Positions 29,406-41,460 of a DNA stretch of 64,000 bases are shown here, piece by piece. The position numbers and the translations under genes were made by a program. Position 1 is the first letter of the stretch. Every line of letters begins with the position of its first letter. The notes beneath the pieces are model-generated. The model was not told the DNA's origin, made no database searches, and saw only the letters and a list, made by a program, of their open reading frames with translations. Source of the DNA: Tetrapyrgos nigripes (lineage: Eukaryota > Basidiomycota > Agaricomycetes > Agaricales > Campanellaceae); NCBI GenBank assembly GCA_013368315.1, contig JAACJM010000179.1, forward strand, positions 62,001-126,000, in the 5' to 3' direction.

Positions 29406-31450
29406 CTAGCTCCCCCCACGCCCTGCATTTAGAAAGCAAGAAGTACTAACGCGAAGAAAATGAGTCCCAAGCTGAAGATTCCGCCTCTTGTGCACAGAAG
29501 CAGCGAGTGTCCCGACGCAAGCAGACGTAGGGCACTTCAGGCGCTTTCCTGCTCTCGATCCGGAATCAAGAATATAAGATCGCCAGAGTACTGACGGATC
29601 GATATCATAATCAGAGGATAGGATAATGTCTGTCCAGGTAGCAGATCCCTGAAAGCCGAGTGCAATGTAGACTGTAGGTTTCTCGTGATGTAGACTGCCA
29701 TACTCGAGGATGCGAACTACACTCGGCTGGTCACTGGTCTCGCTGATATCAGACATAGGGATGTATGTGTCCCCGTCGTCGAATTTCCTGGTGAAGACAT
29801 CGGATGGAAAAATATCAAGGAGGTTGTAGCCACAACCGACATACTCGGCGCCCTTGAAGCTAGTGGGGACCATAAAACCGAATTCCGGTGAAGCGAGCCT
29901 CCGCATCTCCTTCAGAAAGCCATATTCCGTCCCATAATCAGCTTCGAGGATGTTTCGCGGGGAAAGTGTGCCCGTCATCTCACGGACAACAGATACGCAG
30001 GCGCCGCTATTCAACTGTCCCACCATCTTGTCCATCAGGGGATTGGCATGTCATCGAAAGTTTTCGAGATGCCACAGAGTTGCAAATTCAAGTCAGCCCT
30101 CCAGTAACCAGTCTTGTCCCTGTCCTGTACTTTGATGGAAAACGACTCTCCAGTAGTCTCTGATTTATATGTCAATGTGACTGGGAAGCAGTCAGTCGTC
30201 TTGACGGTGCTTAGGTTTTCGGTGATCGTACAAACCGCTGATGGTTTGGTAACACACATAAAATACTTGGCGGAGGGAAGGAGTTGGACGTGGTAAAACA
30301 CTGGATCGTGGTCCCATGACCCATCATAGACTGCAGATAGCTTGGGTTTTCTAATGACCGAAGGCTCCTTTAATTTACAACGATTTCCTGCATGTCCTCA
30401 GGGCGCGGTGGCGACTTGAAAGATTCAAGGGCCAGTTTATCAGCATGACAGCGGACGAATCATTGCCCTCTTGTCGCCTGAAGATAAAGAGATATGTATT
30501 TGCCGTCTCTTTCGGACCAACAATGCAGATAGGCAACGAATACACCTTCCCCAAACTTCGAAACGTCGGTGGGTTCAAGAGGAAGATGGATCCGTAGGCC
30601 ATTGTTGCCAAACGAGTACGAAGATTTTGAGCCAATGAAATCCGGATCCGCAGTTTTGACTTCTCCGGACATCCTGAACTCGTACGGTGACCTGGCCAGT
30701 AAACCTCGGCTTTCATTCGGAGAGGAGATCCAAGCAAAAATGCTACGGTCATCAGAGACCCTGATGATTTCCTGCTGTAATCGCATAAAAGCTTTTGCCC
30801 GCCTTCTGGGCCGTAAATCGGTGGCATGCTGACGCCAAAAATCCCCATCAAGCAATATGCTTGATCCTCTAGCCTCGTCGTCTCTCTCAATGCCGCCCAT
30901 GACATCCTCTGCGCAACACTGTATTCCTCGATACCGCGACCCTCAAAGATGTCCACCGGAATAGATGTGATAGCCGATACGATATCTCGCAAGCTCCACC
31001 TCGTTCCAATCCTGACCCAATCTGCATCCAAAAACACGACATAAGCTGGTGAAATCAACTCCTGCGGCGTCCAGCCCCTCTTGAACCATCTACTGTCTTT
31101 CAGTCTGGAGGAGCAAAGGTGGGCATGGTCTTTGGTGGACACATCGAAGAGGTACGCGTAGCAAACTACAGCGTCTTCGTAGTATTGGTACATGGAGTTG
31201 ATGGCCTCAGATAGCTCAGCGCTGCTTTCCTTGTTGATGCAGCACGAGTCGATCCATATCCACTCGAAGTCGTATCGCCGGGCTCGAGCATAAGCATTTT
31301 GGACTTTGGCAAAACCGGCTTTGCGTTTCGCAATCTCGAAGTCCTAGATGTCTTGGAAGGTAACCATCTCCTTCTCCCAAGTGTGAGAGAGATGATAGCA
31401 TAAGGAGGAATGTTCGTGAGGGTCAGGGTTTTGGTGTGCAGAAGACGCAT
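29406..31450 (-). pseudogene. HET domain pseudogene with multiple frameshifts and a stop
   Basis: The family sequence runs from MRLLHTKTLTL at 31450 to a LQLGTHFLRVS tail at 29406, broken in several places. About four codons are missing after LTLT. A small indel follows in the SHTW region. An in-frame TAG (31344-31346) replaces the CAG of DIQN. A 1-nt loss occurs at 'aaaagctttt' (about 30787-30796), where intact copies read AAAGGCTTT. There are further shifts near 30470, 30375 and 30035. The HET core MYQYYEDAVVCYAYLFDVS..RGWTPQELISP survives in the 30375-31193 frame. It still has a leader with an intron (31517-31463). It lies 232 bp downstream of the VPS28 stop codon. Confidence 0.88.
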
Positions 31451-31682
31451 AGGAGAGTCAGACTAGAATGAAATCAGCTCAGACTGTTCCCCGAGCAGTG
31501 GGCTGGTTGTTTCTTACCGTGATGAGGGAGCAGGACAGGAAGCAAAGCGGTGAGGGGCGTGCTGTAGAACTTTATATCTGTTAAACACAGCCGCAGACGA
31601 CGAATCAAGATGTGCGACCGTGCCTCAACTTTGATACATAGTTGATAGAAAATCGATGTATTTTTCCGTACTAGTACATTCC

Positions 31683-32647
31683 TCATTTCTTATCTTCGCC
31701 GCTCAGACTCCTAAAGAACTCGCTGTATGCGTTCTCAACGTCAAATGTTAGCTGTAAGAAAATATATGAAGGTCGGTCACAAGGCACTTCCACAGAGAAC
31801 GCGCATATACGCACCTGTCTCGTCTGCTCATCGCCCAATTCCTCGCTAGCTTTCATACCATTCAACGTGATTAACCACCCAACAAGCTTGCTCCTTCCTT
31901 CCCATTCCTTCGAAGACGGAAATCGTGCGTAACCGGTGACGAGTTCCTGTAAGAGAGGATGTAATTGGTCCTTTGCTCGAAAGTTGAGCTTGAGGGCGTC
32001 CAGGAAGGTTATGAAGGCCTGTACGCGTAAGTAGAGATAGTGTCAGTCATTAAACGAGGTGAAAGATAGAGTGAGAACGTACCTGCGTCGTCTCTGCAAC
32101 CCACTTGGCACCTTCTGGTCCTGAACCAACGCTAGCTTCAGCAGAGTGTTCTACTGTTGCAGGTACACCGACTTTGATGCGTTGAAGGGCTGCGGGGAAA
32201 TCCATCTGGCAAAAGAGAATGCTATGAGTACGGAATGAAAGCGTAGTGGAAAGACAGAGATTGACGCACCCTGTACCTCTTCATAAACTCTTCGATACTT
32301 GAAACCTCGTCTCCTACTAGCTTCATCATTGTCTTGTACTGCGATAGTAGTCGTGTGCATGCGGCCGAGTATCTCTTTTTCGTAAATTAGGACGCGAATG
32401 ACAGATATGTTGGATATCGGAAGAGCGGAGTAACACCAAGAGGAGAAGATGGTTGGTTTTGGCGTCAGGACTGGGTAGTCTGGAGGAAAGAGCGTACTCA
32501 CTCAGTAGCACTGACTGCGTCTCTAAGATACGCAGCCTCCAAGTAATGGATAGCTGTGATTATTCCGAATAATGTTGCTCGTGTCTGGACCTTCTCTCGT
32601 TCAGCATTGGTCGTGTAGAGTCTGACTTCTTCGTCAAGGGAGATCAT
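31683..32647 (-). CDS. VPS28: VPS28, ESCRT-I subunit (five coding exons, 214 aa)
   Basis: Coding exons 32647-32502, 32372-32270, 32205-32083, 32018-31815 and 31751-31683 join in frame with GT..AG introns of 63-129 bp. VPS28 is the ESCRT-I component that links the Vps23/Vps37 core to ESCRT-II on endosomes for multivesicular body sorting. Recognisable segments are LYTTNAEREK with LEAAYLRDAV (N-terminal helices binding Vps23), SQYKTMMK, SSIEEFMKRY, AETTQAFITFLDALKLNFRAKDQLHPLLQEL (C-terminal four-helix domain) and FDVENAYSEFF near the end. Length agrees with human VPS28 (about 220). The start MISLDEE was chosen because a stop interrupts the upstream frame. A GT..AG pair at about 32757-32694 suggests a leader intron. 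Fragments of its 3' half recur near several HET copies. Confidence 0.92.
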
Positions 32648-35600
32648 GCTAAGAGCATATGTCGAATGTCTTTGACCACTTTGCAGGATCTTGGGACTAA
32701 AACAGAGACATAGATCAGTACCCAGCTGCTTGAGGCCCGGACAAGGAGGACTTACTACGTTACTTCGTCGTCGCCGTGGTTAAAGCTGACTTCAATGTTG
32801 CACAGCCTCAGGACGCGACTTGTCTTCAACAATCACTAGGCTAGACACTCGCAATTCGCACTCTTTCGCTGGTCTTGATCCGAACTGCAAGCTCTTAGGC
32901 TCAAGTGAAAGACCTCTTCTGGCAATGCTCAGATGGCCAAACTGGACATGTTTACGAACATATATACTAGATCCCGTGGGGCAGCTCTGCGCAGTGCAGA
33001 TGCTCCTCCGCAAGGCTATTTTTCGATACCGCTGTTCCTTAAGAGCAAATCTCAACTTGTAGTTCGTCAAATCTTGTCTCAATACCTTCAGATCCTGTCT
33101 CTGCAAATGTCTGGAATGGGACGGGATTGCGGGCAAGTCTTCAAGCATCTTAACTCAGGCTCTCAGGCTCTCAGTCTCCCTTGGCAACCTTAACTCTTGA
33201 CCGCGAGCCAATCTTCACCAATACGCAAATTCTGGGACAGCAAATGGTGTTACCGGCAAAGAAAACGTGGATTGGGTCACTTTACGATCCTGCCAAATCC
33301 CAATTGTGCCGGCCTAAAGGCCCTACTACGAAGTGTATGCCGGGTCCAGCCTGCGTGTTGACATGGTGCATCGAGATCCCGGGTGCCAGTGCTGACTCTT
33401 CTGAGACCTTGAAGGATATGACTGAGAACGATTGATGACCTGCAATGACTTCTGAGTCGATGTACTCTTCAAATTGGAACGATTTTTTCTACACGTTGGT
33501 CGCGGATTACCGAGGGTTTCTTCCTTTCTCTTCCTTTCTTGAAGTACTCCGTTACGGCTTGAAGTACTCCGTTACAGTCAGTGCCTACACTTGATCTGAC
33601 CTACCCTATGTACCGTCATGGGCTATAAGTATACGTTACCCAATACTCGGAATCGCAAAGCGTATACAGCCACTGGCTAGTGGCGACTCCTGTAGTTTGG
33701 CCAAGTGGCCCGATCGCCGCCAGCCCAAGAATTCTCGTGAACTAGAGCTAATGACTGTCATTCGTACGGGTCAATGGCCTCGAAGGCGTCCGACGGACCA
33801 TTTGTCCAAGCGTCCAAGCTTTGCATCATCAGGAACTCTGAAATCAATACATGAACCCTGCGGCCTGAGCTATATGTAGAGAATCTAAGGATGGCCGGGG
33901 TATGGAGACGACTTCAAGCTTCAACCTCCAAGCTTCAGTTGGAATTCCTGAGTAGCAAAGCCACAATCGCTGAGTACCAAAGTTCTAGAATTTTTTGGGG
34001 GATGTTATTCTGACATGAGTACTTTACATACTGTTGCGCATAGTAAAAGCGTAAGGAAACTCAAGCGGCGATCTCGAGTATGATCTCACCCAAGTCATGG
34101 CAGGTAGACATATATGGAGTGGGTAGATCGTCCAGGAACCAGCACTCCCAAAGCTATCTTCGAAATTTTTTTGGAGAAGTAAGGGAGAAGTCAAATTTTA
34201 CAAGATCATGGCGCCATCGGGGCCATAGGTCCCGTCCCACGTTGTACAGACTAGTGCTGAGGGAATGGAGCCGTGGAGCCAGCCTTCTCGAGAGCTTCGA
34301 ACGCTTCGAAAGTTTCTGGAAAGCAGGGTCTTCCTGGCAACTTCAAGGGTCGGGCCTTAGGCCTTAGGGTTTGATTGGACATCAGTACAACATCGGTAAT
34401 CGGGCGACGTGCGTGTGTCAAAAATACTCGTTTTTTGCTGGAAAACCCGAGTCGTATTCATGGAGGGACAAAGCTAGCGTCAGTACTTGTCATATGTATG
34501 TTCAATGGCAATGATATATGAGAGAACTTACATATCTATAGCTTCCAGCCGATGTCGATGGTCGCTGTCCAGCTGAGCTTGGTTTCATTTCACGCAAATT
34601 TCAAATTTCGTGAAGTCACGTTGAGGCCAACACCACGACCCGATGAAGGATGCAGACGCGTTATTCCTAATTAGTGAGTTGTTCAATCAGGAAGGTCGGC
34701 GAGGGGATAGGGTTCAGATATGGTAGCGATAAGAAATTTGGGATTTCCATACAGTAGAAATAACACGGACTCGGAAGTACGGAGCCATTACATAGTATGT
34801 CTTCCGAGTCGCCAGGACTTGAAATTTTTTTTCTGTGATGTACCTGTCAGGCATCCGCCATATCGCCACTGGCACCACCCCAGACCCCACCATCGTTCCT
34901 GACTTTTTGCAAGACTGGGGTTTCCCCAGAGTCTTGGGGAAGAGCTGTGGGTCCTTCACCCTCAAGTATGTGGTCCTACTTGTGCTTCCTTTCGATTTCT
35001 AGTTGCGTGGCGTCAAAGTTACGAAGAACAAATTCATCCCGAGTGTATCGATTGTGAGGCTAATCTCGGAAGACGAGCACGTCGTGGAAACGTGGTAGTA
35101 GGTCCGTGATTCCAACGAAAATTCCATCAAGTTTGTGAGCCTCGAGGCATAGGGACAATTGCATGTATGATATTGTGATGAAGAGGGGTTCGAGGAAATG
35201 GAATTCGAAGTCATGTTTCGGCCGCTGTTAGCGACGTCGGAAACGACATGATTTTCCAAGAGGACCTAGAAGGTAGAATGCTCCGGTTGGCTTTCACTGG
35301 TGAAGACCAAGAAAAGGAAAGGAAGGACGTTAGAAGGATGTGGAAAATGACGCGTACGCGTCGTGGTGCCTTTTGCGGAAGTGCCACGTGGACTGTATGT
35401 CCAAATTTCTCGAGTTGTCCTCCTCCATCCTCACCTAGATCGCATCCTTTTACGGTTCGTCTGCTGTGAAATTTTATCAGCGAGGTCCCATGAGTATGAC
35501 ATTTCATTCCTCAGAGCGTCATGACATTGACAGCTGCTCCGCCGGACGGCACTTTACAGCGGATCCTATCAAGTCTCAAGAAGACGTTTATATTATGTAC

Positions 35601-35826
35601 TACATTTCAAGCCTAAGGCCTAATCGTTGCGTGAGATGGGAATTAACGTAGTAGGCCTTCTCTGCCACTTTTATAAAAGCTCTTCTGACACCAGCCTTTG
35701 GATCCCAACAAATTCTTCAACATCGCTCCCGTCGTCGTCGTTCCTTCCGAAAATCAAGTCTCTTGCTCTTTCTCTGCTCGGTTTTGGACATTGTGGACCT
35801 GTTGAACGCTCTTTCCCGCCACCATA
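32648..35826. other. 3.2-kb stretch without a recognisable gene
   Basis: Open frames here are short and show no domain or codon pattern. A 20-21 bp direct repeat 'cttgaagtactccgttac' occurs twice at about 33539-33577. The left end holds the VPS28 leader and promoter. The right end (about 35660-35826) has 'cttttataaaagctcttctg' (TATA-like, about 35669) and a pyrimidine-rich leader for the next gene. Nothing else is supported. Confidence 0.5.
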
Positions 35827-38531
35827 ATGGTCTTCGCCGCGATCCCCAGCATCCATGAGACGTATGTCTTTTTTTTCTCGGCCTGGGTATCTGTCTCAGC
35901 AGTGGCTGACTTCGTCTTTGTCGCTTTCGCTTTTTTATTTTTTATTTCGGCCTCTATCAATGGTGTTCATCGTCGGTTGGATCTGAAGGATGGGTGCGAT
36001 GCTTCTCGGTGTGATGATCGCCTCCTGGTACGCGCCAGCCTTCAAATTCACTTCAACCGCTCACTGGTCGCTACTTTTCTGTCCGATCTCTTGATTGATT
36101 GTAACAGCTTTCTTGGAAGTGAGTTGCAAGTGTTCGTATTTGCCATTTGGCTCATCCCTTGTGTTCTTTTTTCAGTCTCGATCCTTCAGGCTATCTACTA
36201 CTTTCTTCACTACGGAAGTAGCGACAAATGGTACATTCGCGCTTTAGTCAGTCTTGTTCCCGGAGTGCTTCTCGTTGATCTTCGCTAATGTTTTTTTTTT
36301 TTTTCAGGTCGTCGTCGTCGTATGTCTGGATTGCCTTCATCAAGCCTTCATCACGCACACAGGTACATGTCCACTCAATCCTTTTGCACATTCATCAACT
36401 GATCGACGACTGGACATCAGTGTACGAGTATCTGGTAACCAACCACAACAATCCGAACTTCTTGAACGAATGCGTATGGTGAGTATTCTAGTATCGCTGC
36501 ATATGTGCTTTGCCTCATCATAAAATCTCAACAGGTCCCTTTTGGTGAGTTGACCGATCAATACTCTGCCTCGCTATATGCGCCTAAAAATATTGACTAT
36601 ACTACCGACTCGCTTTTTTCTCTTCTTCGTACTAGGCCGAGGTGCTTGTCAATGTGAGTCTCGAGTTCATGCCAGACTCGTTATATGCTTACTCTCCGTT
36701 TGATGCGCATATATAGGGAATTATTGGCTTCATCGTTCAATGGTACGTACGCCATGCTATCCAAGGTCTTCTGAGTCACTAAATGTCTCGCGTGTATTTT
36801 TACAGTTTCCTAGGCCTACGTGTTTACCGGCGTAAGTCACCATCTTCATTACCACCACATCGTGCAATGCACAACTGTGACGACCAATTACTCATTCAAA
36901 GTATTCCGCAACCTCTACCGTGTATCAGTGAGCAAAAGGAACGTCGTCATTAGTGGTCTTATCGTAAGTCCAACCTTTTGTCCTTGTCGATGTCTCACTA
37001 ATGTGGACTCGTCTATTCCTTGCAGGCTGGTCTCATCCTTGCCGAATTCGGTGAGTACATCCGCATATATCCACCATATCTCGACTCATCCGAGTCTGAT
37101 CATTCTCCATTGTCTGCCGTCGTCGTCGTCGTCGTTGTTACAGGCTGCGTAACCACCTTCGCCATCATCGGTCTCGACAGAATCCGCACGTTCCAGGACC
37201 TCACTCATCTCAAGAAGCTTTCCGTTACTGTCAACTCCCTCACCGCCGCTGGAGACATTCTTATCGCTGGCTCGTTGAGTTTTTTGCTGTGGGTACAGAA
37301 AACTGGGTTCAAAGGGTGTGTTCTGTCTTTCTCTCTCCATTTTTCCCCCAGTACTAATACCGTCGTCGTTTCACTCAGTTCGAATGCCATGATCAACACT
37401 CTGGTCCGTCTTCATCGTCGTCGTGCATCGTTCAAGTTCCAGAGGTCTGATTCAGCTTTCATCAATTCAGATTACTTTCTCCATCAACACTGGCTTATTC
37501 ACTACGTGAGCATACAGGTCATCTTTGGTTTCACTTCATGTGCTAATTTCATTTCCCCTACCAGAATGTTCGCCGTTGCCTCTTTGATCTCGGTACGTTG
37601 TCTCAGACCGTTCTCTCACGTTGAATTGAATGCTGACTAGCTACTTATATGTGTTTGTTGATTTGTACAGATCCTCGTTGCACCGAATACGTTCATCTAT
37701 ATCCTCTTCTTCTTCAACATGGGCAGACGTGAGTGCTTGTTGTTCCATTTTTCGTTGATTCCCTCTCCCACCTTGTTCCATTCTCCATCGCCGCCTTCGA
37801 TTAGATGATCCCCCCTTGATATTTCTGTCCTTTTTCTCCTTTTTATGTTACTGACCTTTTTTCTTTCTCTACCAGTCTACGTCAATTCTCTCCTCGCAAC
37901 CCTCAACGGCCGAAACCTCATTCGAAGCCTCGGCAACAACATCAACGGCTCCAGCTTCAGCTTCTCCAACGTTAGCGGCTGCGATATCGTGTTCAGCAGA
38001 AGTGCCATGAGCGGCAGGAGTGGTAAGAGTGGTTGTGAGACTTTTTTGGTGAGTGAACCCTCGTCTACTTGTTTACGCCCTCTGCCTACGCCGTGCTCAC
38101 ATCATATGTTTTTTCCCCCGTAGAACTCGACTTCAAACCACCGCCCCGTCTCCATCAAGGTCGACACGACAAAAGAATACACCCGTGACAGCACTGGCAG
38201 TGTACACCTCCAGACTGTCACCACTCGGTCTGTGTGTAATTGTTCTATTCGTGACCAGGCGCAACTTGGCGGCAACGGCAACGATAACGATAACCGTTCG
38301 GACGGTAACGAAAATGGCGTCATGCACTACAGCGAAAGGGACGGCGACACGACTAGCACTGCGACCTTTACTGTTGTGGACTCTACTCATTCGATGACCA
38401 TGTCGACTTCGTTGAACTCGAACGCTACTTCGGAAATGAATTTCGACTCGGACGATGAAGAAAAGCAGACGGGTTCGGTGATGCCAACTACGCCGCGTGC
38501 TGCTATTACGTATACTAGGGACAGGTTTTGA
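35827..38531 (+). CDS. DUF6534-type seven-helix membrane protein (19 exons, 435 aa)
   Basis: Nineteen short exons join in frame: 35827-35861, 35989-36027, 36108-36118, 36176-36246, 36308-36362, 36421-36478, 36535-36544, 36636-36653, 36717-36742, 36806-36831, 36929-36963, 37026-37050, 37144-37315, 37379-37403, 37471-37505, 37565-37592, 37671-37728, 37876-38048 and 38124-38531. The product begins MVFAAIPSIHET and has hydrophobic segments around GAMLLGVMIAS, YYFLHY..WYIRALVVVVVCLDCLHQAF, VYEYLV, GIIGFIVQCFLGLRVYRLS, GLILAEF, LTAAGDILIAGSLSFLLW and LISILVAPNTFIYILFF. The LTAAGDILIAG..SNAMINTL region corresponds to the DUF6534 block of an expanded mushroom family of receptor-like membrane proteins of unknown function. 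The C-terminus is a polar tail of about 190 residues. Exons of 10, 11 and 18 nt make automatic prediction likely to fail. Confidence 0.82.
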
Positions 38532-39546
38532 GCTCATGCTTGGTGAGTGCCTTGTTTTTCATTTTTTGTCTTGCTTTATGATCCTGATGATGTTTCTAGG
38601 TATTGTCATCTTCCTTGCAATACTTGGGTAGTATTGTCCTCACCATCGTCATCGTCACCGTCACCTTATCTTGCGGTACCACAATCCTAGGATGGATGCA
38701 GGAAAGCACATCGCCTACGCTATTCTCATTCATGTTTGGATTCTACCCTTGGCTTGGCTTGGAATCATGCTTGTATTTTCTTCATTATCATCGTTGTTGC
38801 ACTTTCGCATTATCGTTCAACGCTCCTTACTTCCTTTCCTACTATGTTGAATCAGCAATTGCTGATATCAATGTCATACCCTTCGACGTTCCCTTCTTTT
38901 CCTCGACCCCTTTGCAAATTTCCATACCTACCTACCGATCTTACTATAATCCTGTTTCGTCCGGGATTCTCCACACACATATCCTCTCCTCCTCGTCATT
39001 ATTCCAATCCTCGTCTCTTGGATTCTTGCTCTCTGATTGCTTGAATTTCTGGATCTACTACACTCTTTGCTGTGTTCGTTGTCATGATCATCGCCGTCGT
39101 CGAAGTTTTGTATTTTTGTGTATATAGTTTCTTTTGTCTTGTACCACATATCGTCGTTTGTCCTCTTCATTGTGTCTTGTCGCGTCAAACATTGTCCTTT
39201 GTATTTGTACATAGGTTTGCCTTACTTACAGACCAATAGTATCAAGCTGTTCTTGCATTTCTGAAGTGAGCTCGTTCATCAAGTTCATAAAAAATTGTGT
39301 ATTCAAAAGCGGTACATCAGGCATCAGAAACAAGTAGTAAAAATAAATGACTTTAAGATCTAGAAGAACTACTTGAATCACATATCAATGAAGATATCAG
39401 CTAATTGAGGAATTGGTCTAGGATAAAGGAGATGAGAGCAAGAGAAATGAAAAGACATGGGATTAGGATTTGATTACTTAGGATAGTAAAAAATTCCAAC
39501 TTCTCCTTTCAAATATTACAGTGACGGACCCACATGACCCACATAC
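38532..39546. other. 3' region of the membrane-protein gene, otherwise no gene
   Basis: Just after the stop codon, 'gtgagtgcc..gatgtttctag' (about 38546-38599) looks like a 3'-UTR intron. A long plus-strand open frame (38603-39127) is pyrimidine-rich and of skewed composition (Ser, Leu, Phe, Tyr), more like untranslated sequence than protein. The remaining sequence is AT-rich. Confidence 0.45.
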
Positions 39547-39550
39547 TCAT

Positions 39551-40240
39551 TCAACCACATCGACCCAAATCCACACCACCATAATAACCTTGAAACCCGG
39601 TTTCTTTATACTCATCAGTGCGCTGACCCGGAGAACAACCCACGGCGGTAGTATTAGACCTCCCACTAGATTCGGCGTCGCTTGCAGATCCAAACCAATC
39701 GTCGATGTCGCGATAGGCAGAAGGCGAAGCTCCCTCAGGAGTGGTTCCGTGGCAGTGCTGATCTTGAGGCTGGTACTGCCACAGGTAATGTTGCAAGTGA
39801 GTCTGAGGTTGACCACGACGCAGAAGACGAACCTCAGCGTGCGCTTGAGTCTGAACTTGAACTTGTGCACGAGAAGGACCGGCACCAAAAGGACTGGCAC
39901 CGTCAGCATGGTGAGCTTGCTCTTGAGGTGGGTGGATGACGATTGTCGGTACATTGTCGTTGTTGTCGTTGTCATCATCCTCATCCTCATCATCGTCGGC
40001 GTCTTCCCAGTCCGCCTCTTCGCCAGAATCGGGACTGACGATAGCGGTGTTAGTGGCAGTGGCAGTTGGCTGATGAGCCGAGGCAGGTGGAAAGTCGTAT
40101 GGAGAGACAGTAAAGGCACTGATGCGGTAGGGGGGGCGGCCAATGAAAATATGCGATCGTGGGATGCCCAGTCTAGCTCGTTGAGAAGTTGAAGATGTTG
40201 AGAAACGGGAGGAAGGGATATTTCTATCAAAGGACGCCAT
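39551..40240 (-). CDS. hypothetical protein with acidic Asp/Asn-rich tract (229 aa)
   Basis: The minus-strand frame starts with MASFDRNIPSSRFSTSSTSQ at 40240. Residues 72-96 are an acidic tract (EEADWEDADDDEDEDDDNDN), followed by Gln/His-rich sequence and a Gly/Tyr-containing tail. No catalytic domain, signal peptide or membrane segment is visible. Composition suggests a disordered nuclear or cytosolic protein. The long clean frame and sensible start context favour a gene, but an intron in the second half is possible. Overlapping frames on both strands are also open because of the repetitive sequence, so confidence is moderate. Confidence 0.45.
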   Translation of the reverse strand: MASFDRNIPSSRFSTSSTSQRARLGIPRSHIFIGRPPYRISAFTVSPYDFPPASAHQPTATATNTAIVSPDSGEEADWEDADDDEDEDDDNDNNDNVPTIVIHPPQEQAHHADGASPFGAGPSRAQVQVQTQAHAEVRLLRRGQPQTHLQHYLWQYQPQDQHCHGTTPEGASPSAYRDIDDWFGSASDAESSGRSNTTAVGCSPGQRTDEYKETGFQGYYGGVDLGRCG

Positions 40241-40396
40241 TGGGGAGAAGGAGTTATTAATGGGATTATTAACGAGATGAAGGTACGAAAGAGAGATGAA
40301 AATTGCAATCAGTATGAATGGCTCGTAAGACGATAGCGATGCGATTTAAAACGCACCTAGCTCCAGTGATGTTCTCGCTGCAATGGGAGTTCATAC

Positions 40397-41031
40397 TTAT
40401 TTCTGAGTCGGGGGATCAAGAAGAGAGATTTCCGAGGAAGGGAATGCGTAGAAACCAGTAGAGATTTGATTGAAGACTTGCGAGTAGCGGAGAGAATTGA
40501 AGATAACAGCAAAGGGCTGGGTGACGAACTTGCTGAAAACACCACGTCTTAAATAGACGACGGTCCAGTCAAAGCACACCAGGTGAAATCAATGCGTCAA
40601 TGTGACATATTTAGCTGGTTTAGGATAGCCTTTGACCAAGCGGAGCAAGAAAGCGAAATGGTCTTTGTCAATGCGGAACCGGTGGTCCAAAAGCATAGAA
40701 ATAGGTCTAAGTACACGCTGATCGCTTTAAAGGAGTAGCATGTTCCAAAGACGAAGACATTCGGCTTGCCTTCGGTATTGAGCTGGTACAAAAAAAATAG
40801 AGCTTGGACGGAGGTGTTACGAGCGTAGGCTACACCAGAGTTTGACCAGAGTTGTCGTATCATGGATGTATGGAAACTTTTTCGCCTCTTTGTACTAGCT
40901 GCTTGATCTGCCGATGCTTCAGATTCTGAATATAGCTCGTTACTGACAATGTACGCATATATGTAAACGCACCTCGACCGCATGGTCTACCGTCCAGCGC
41001 TCCCCTGAGCCACGAATTTTTTGAATACCCA
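40397..41031 (-). pseudogene. possible degraded or spliced minus-strand gene, unidentified
   Basis: The minus strand offers an ATG (MGIQKIRGSGERW near 41031) and a GT..AG pair (about 40972-40934). After that, frames such as HRFRIDKDHFAFLLRLVKGYPKPAKY and CFDWTVVYLRRGVFSKFVTQPF look protein-like but are separated by stops and shifts. I recognise no family. It could be a gene with introns I cannot place, or a relic. Confidence 0.2.
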
Positions 41032-41460
41032 TCCTGCACCATAGCTCGGGACTGAAGCTTCAGTACTGAAGTTTGAGGCCTATACTACGTCGTTGGAATT
41101 TGGATAATGGATTGAGCTAGTCAGTGGCTGTGTAATTACTCACCGCCAGTTACTGCAAATCCGCGACGACCGCGACGACCACGCCTGTTCCTCCTGATTA
41201 CACCTACCGCTAAATCACTCAAGAACCAGGAACAGTCAATGGTAATTACATAGGATCATCCTCATTTTCCACTGCGCGCTCAGTACCTAGCACCAATGGG
41301 GATGAGAATGTCATCAGCATGCTGCGGGTATAAGTAAAGCCCAGGCAGCCTTTGCCTCCGCAAGCCAGAAGCACCAGCTAGGACCGTTCCTCAATACAAA
41401 TGTGAGTTTTTCATCCCCTCTTAATGTCCAGGTATCTGATCCAAGCTTGCAATACCCGCA

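Noticed and set aside
33539..33577. 20-bp tandem repeat 'cttgaagtactccgttac' as a regulatory array
   Set aside because: Only two copies in a gene-free stretch; nothing supports a function.
36308..36325. GTC trinucleotide run as a microsatellite outside genes
   Set aside because: It lies at the start of an exon and encodes a Val run in a predicted membrane helix, in agreement with the reading frame.
38603..39127. 174-codon plus-strand open frame after the membrane-protein gene
   Set aside because: Composition is that of pyrimidine-rich untranslated DNA (Ser/Leu/Phe/Tyr runs), no domain, and it follows an apparent 3'-UTR intron.
39521..40192. 223-codon plus-strand open frame opposite the acidic hypothetical gene
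   Set aside because: Antisense shadow of a repetitive region; the minus-strand frame gives a more sensible protein with a good start.
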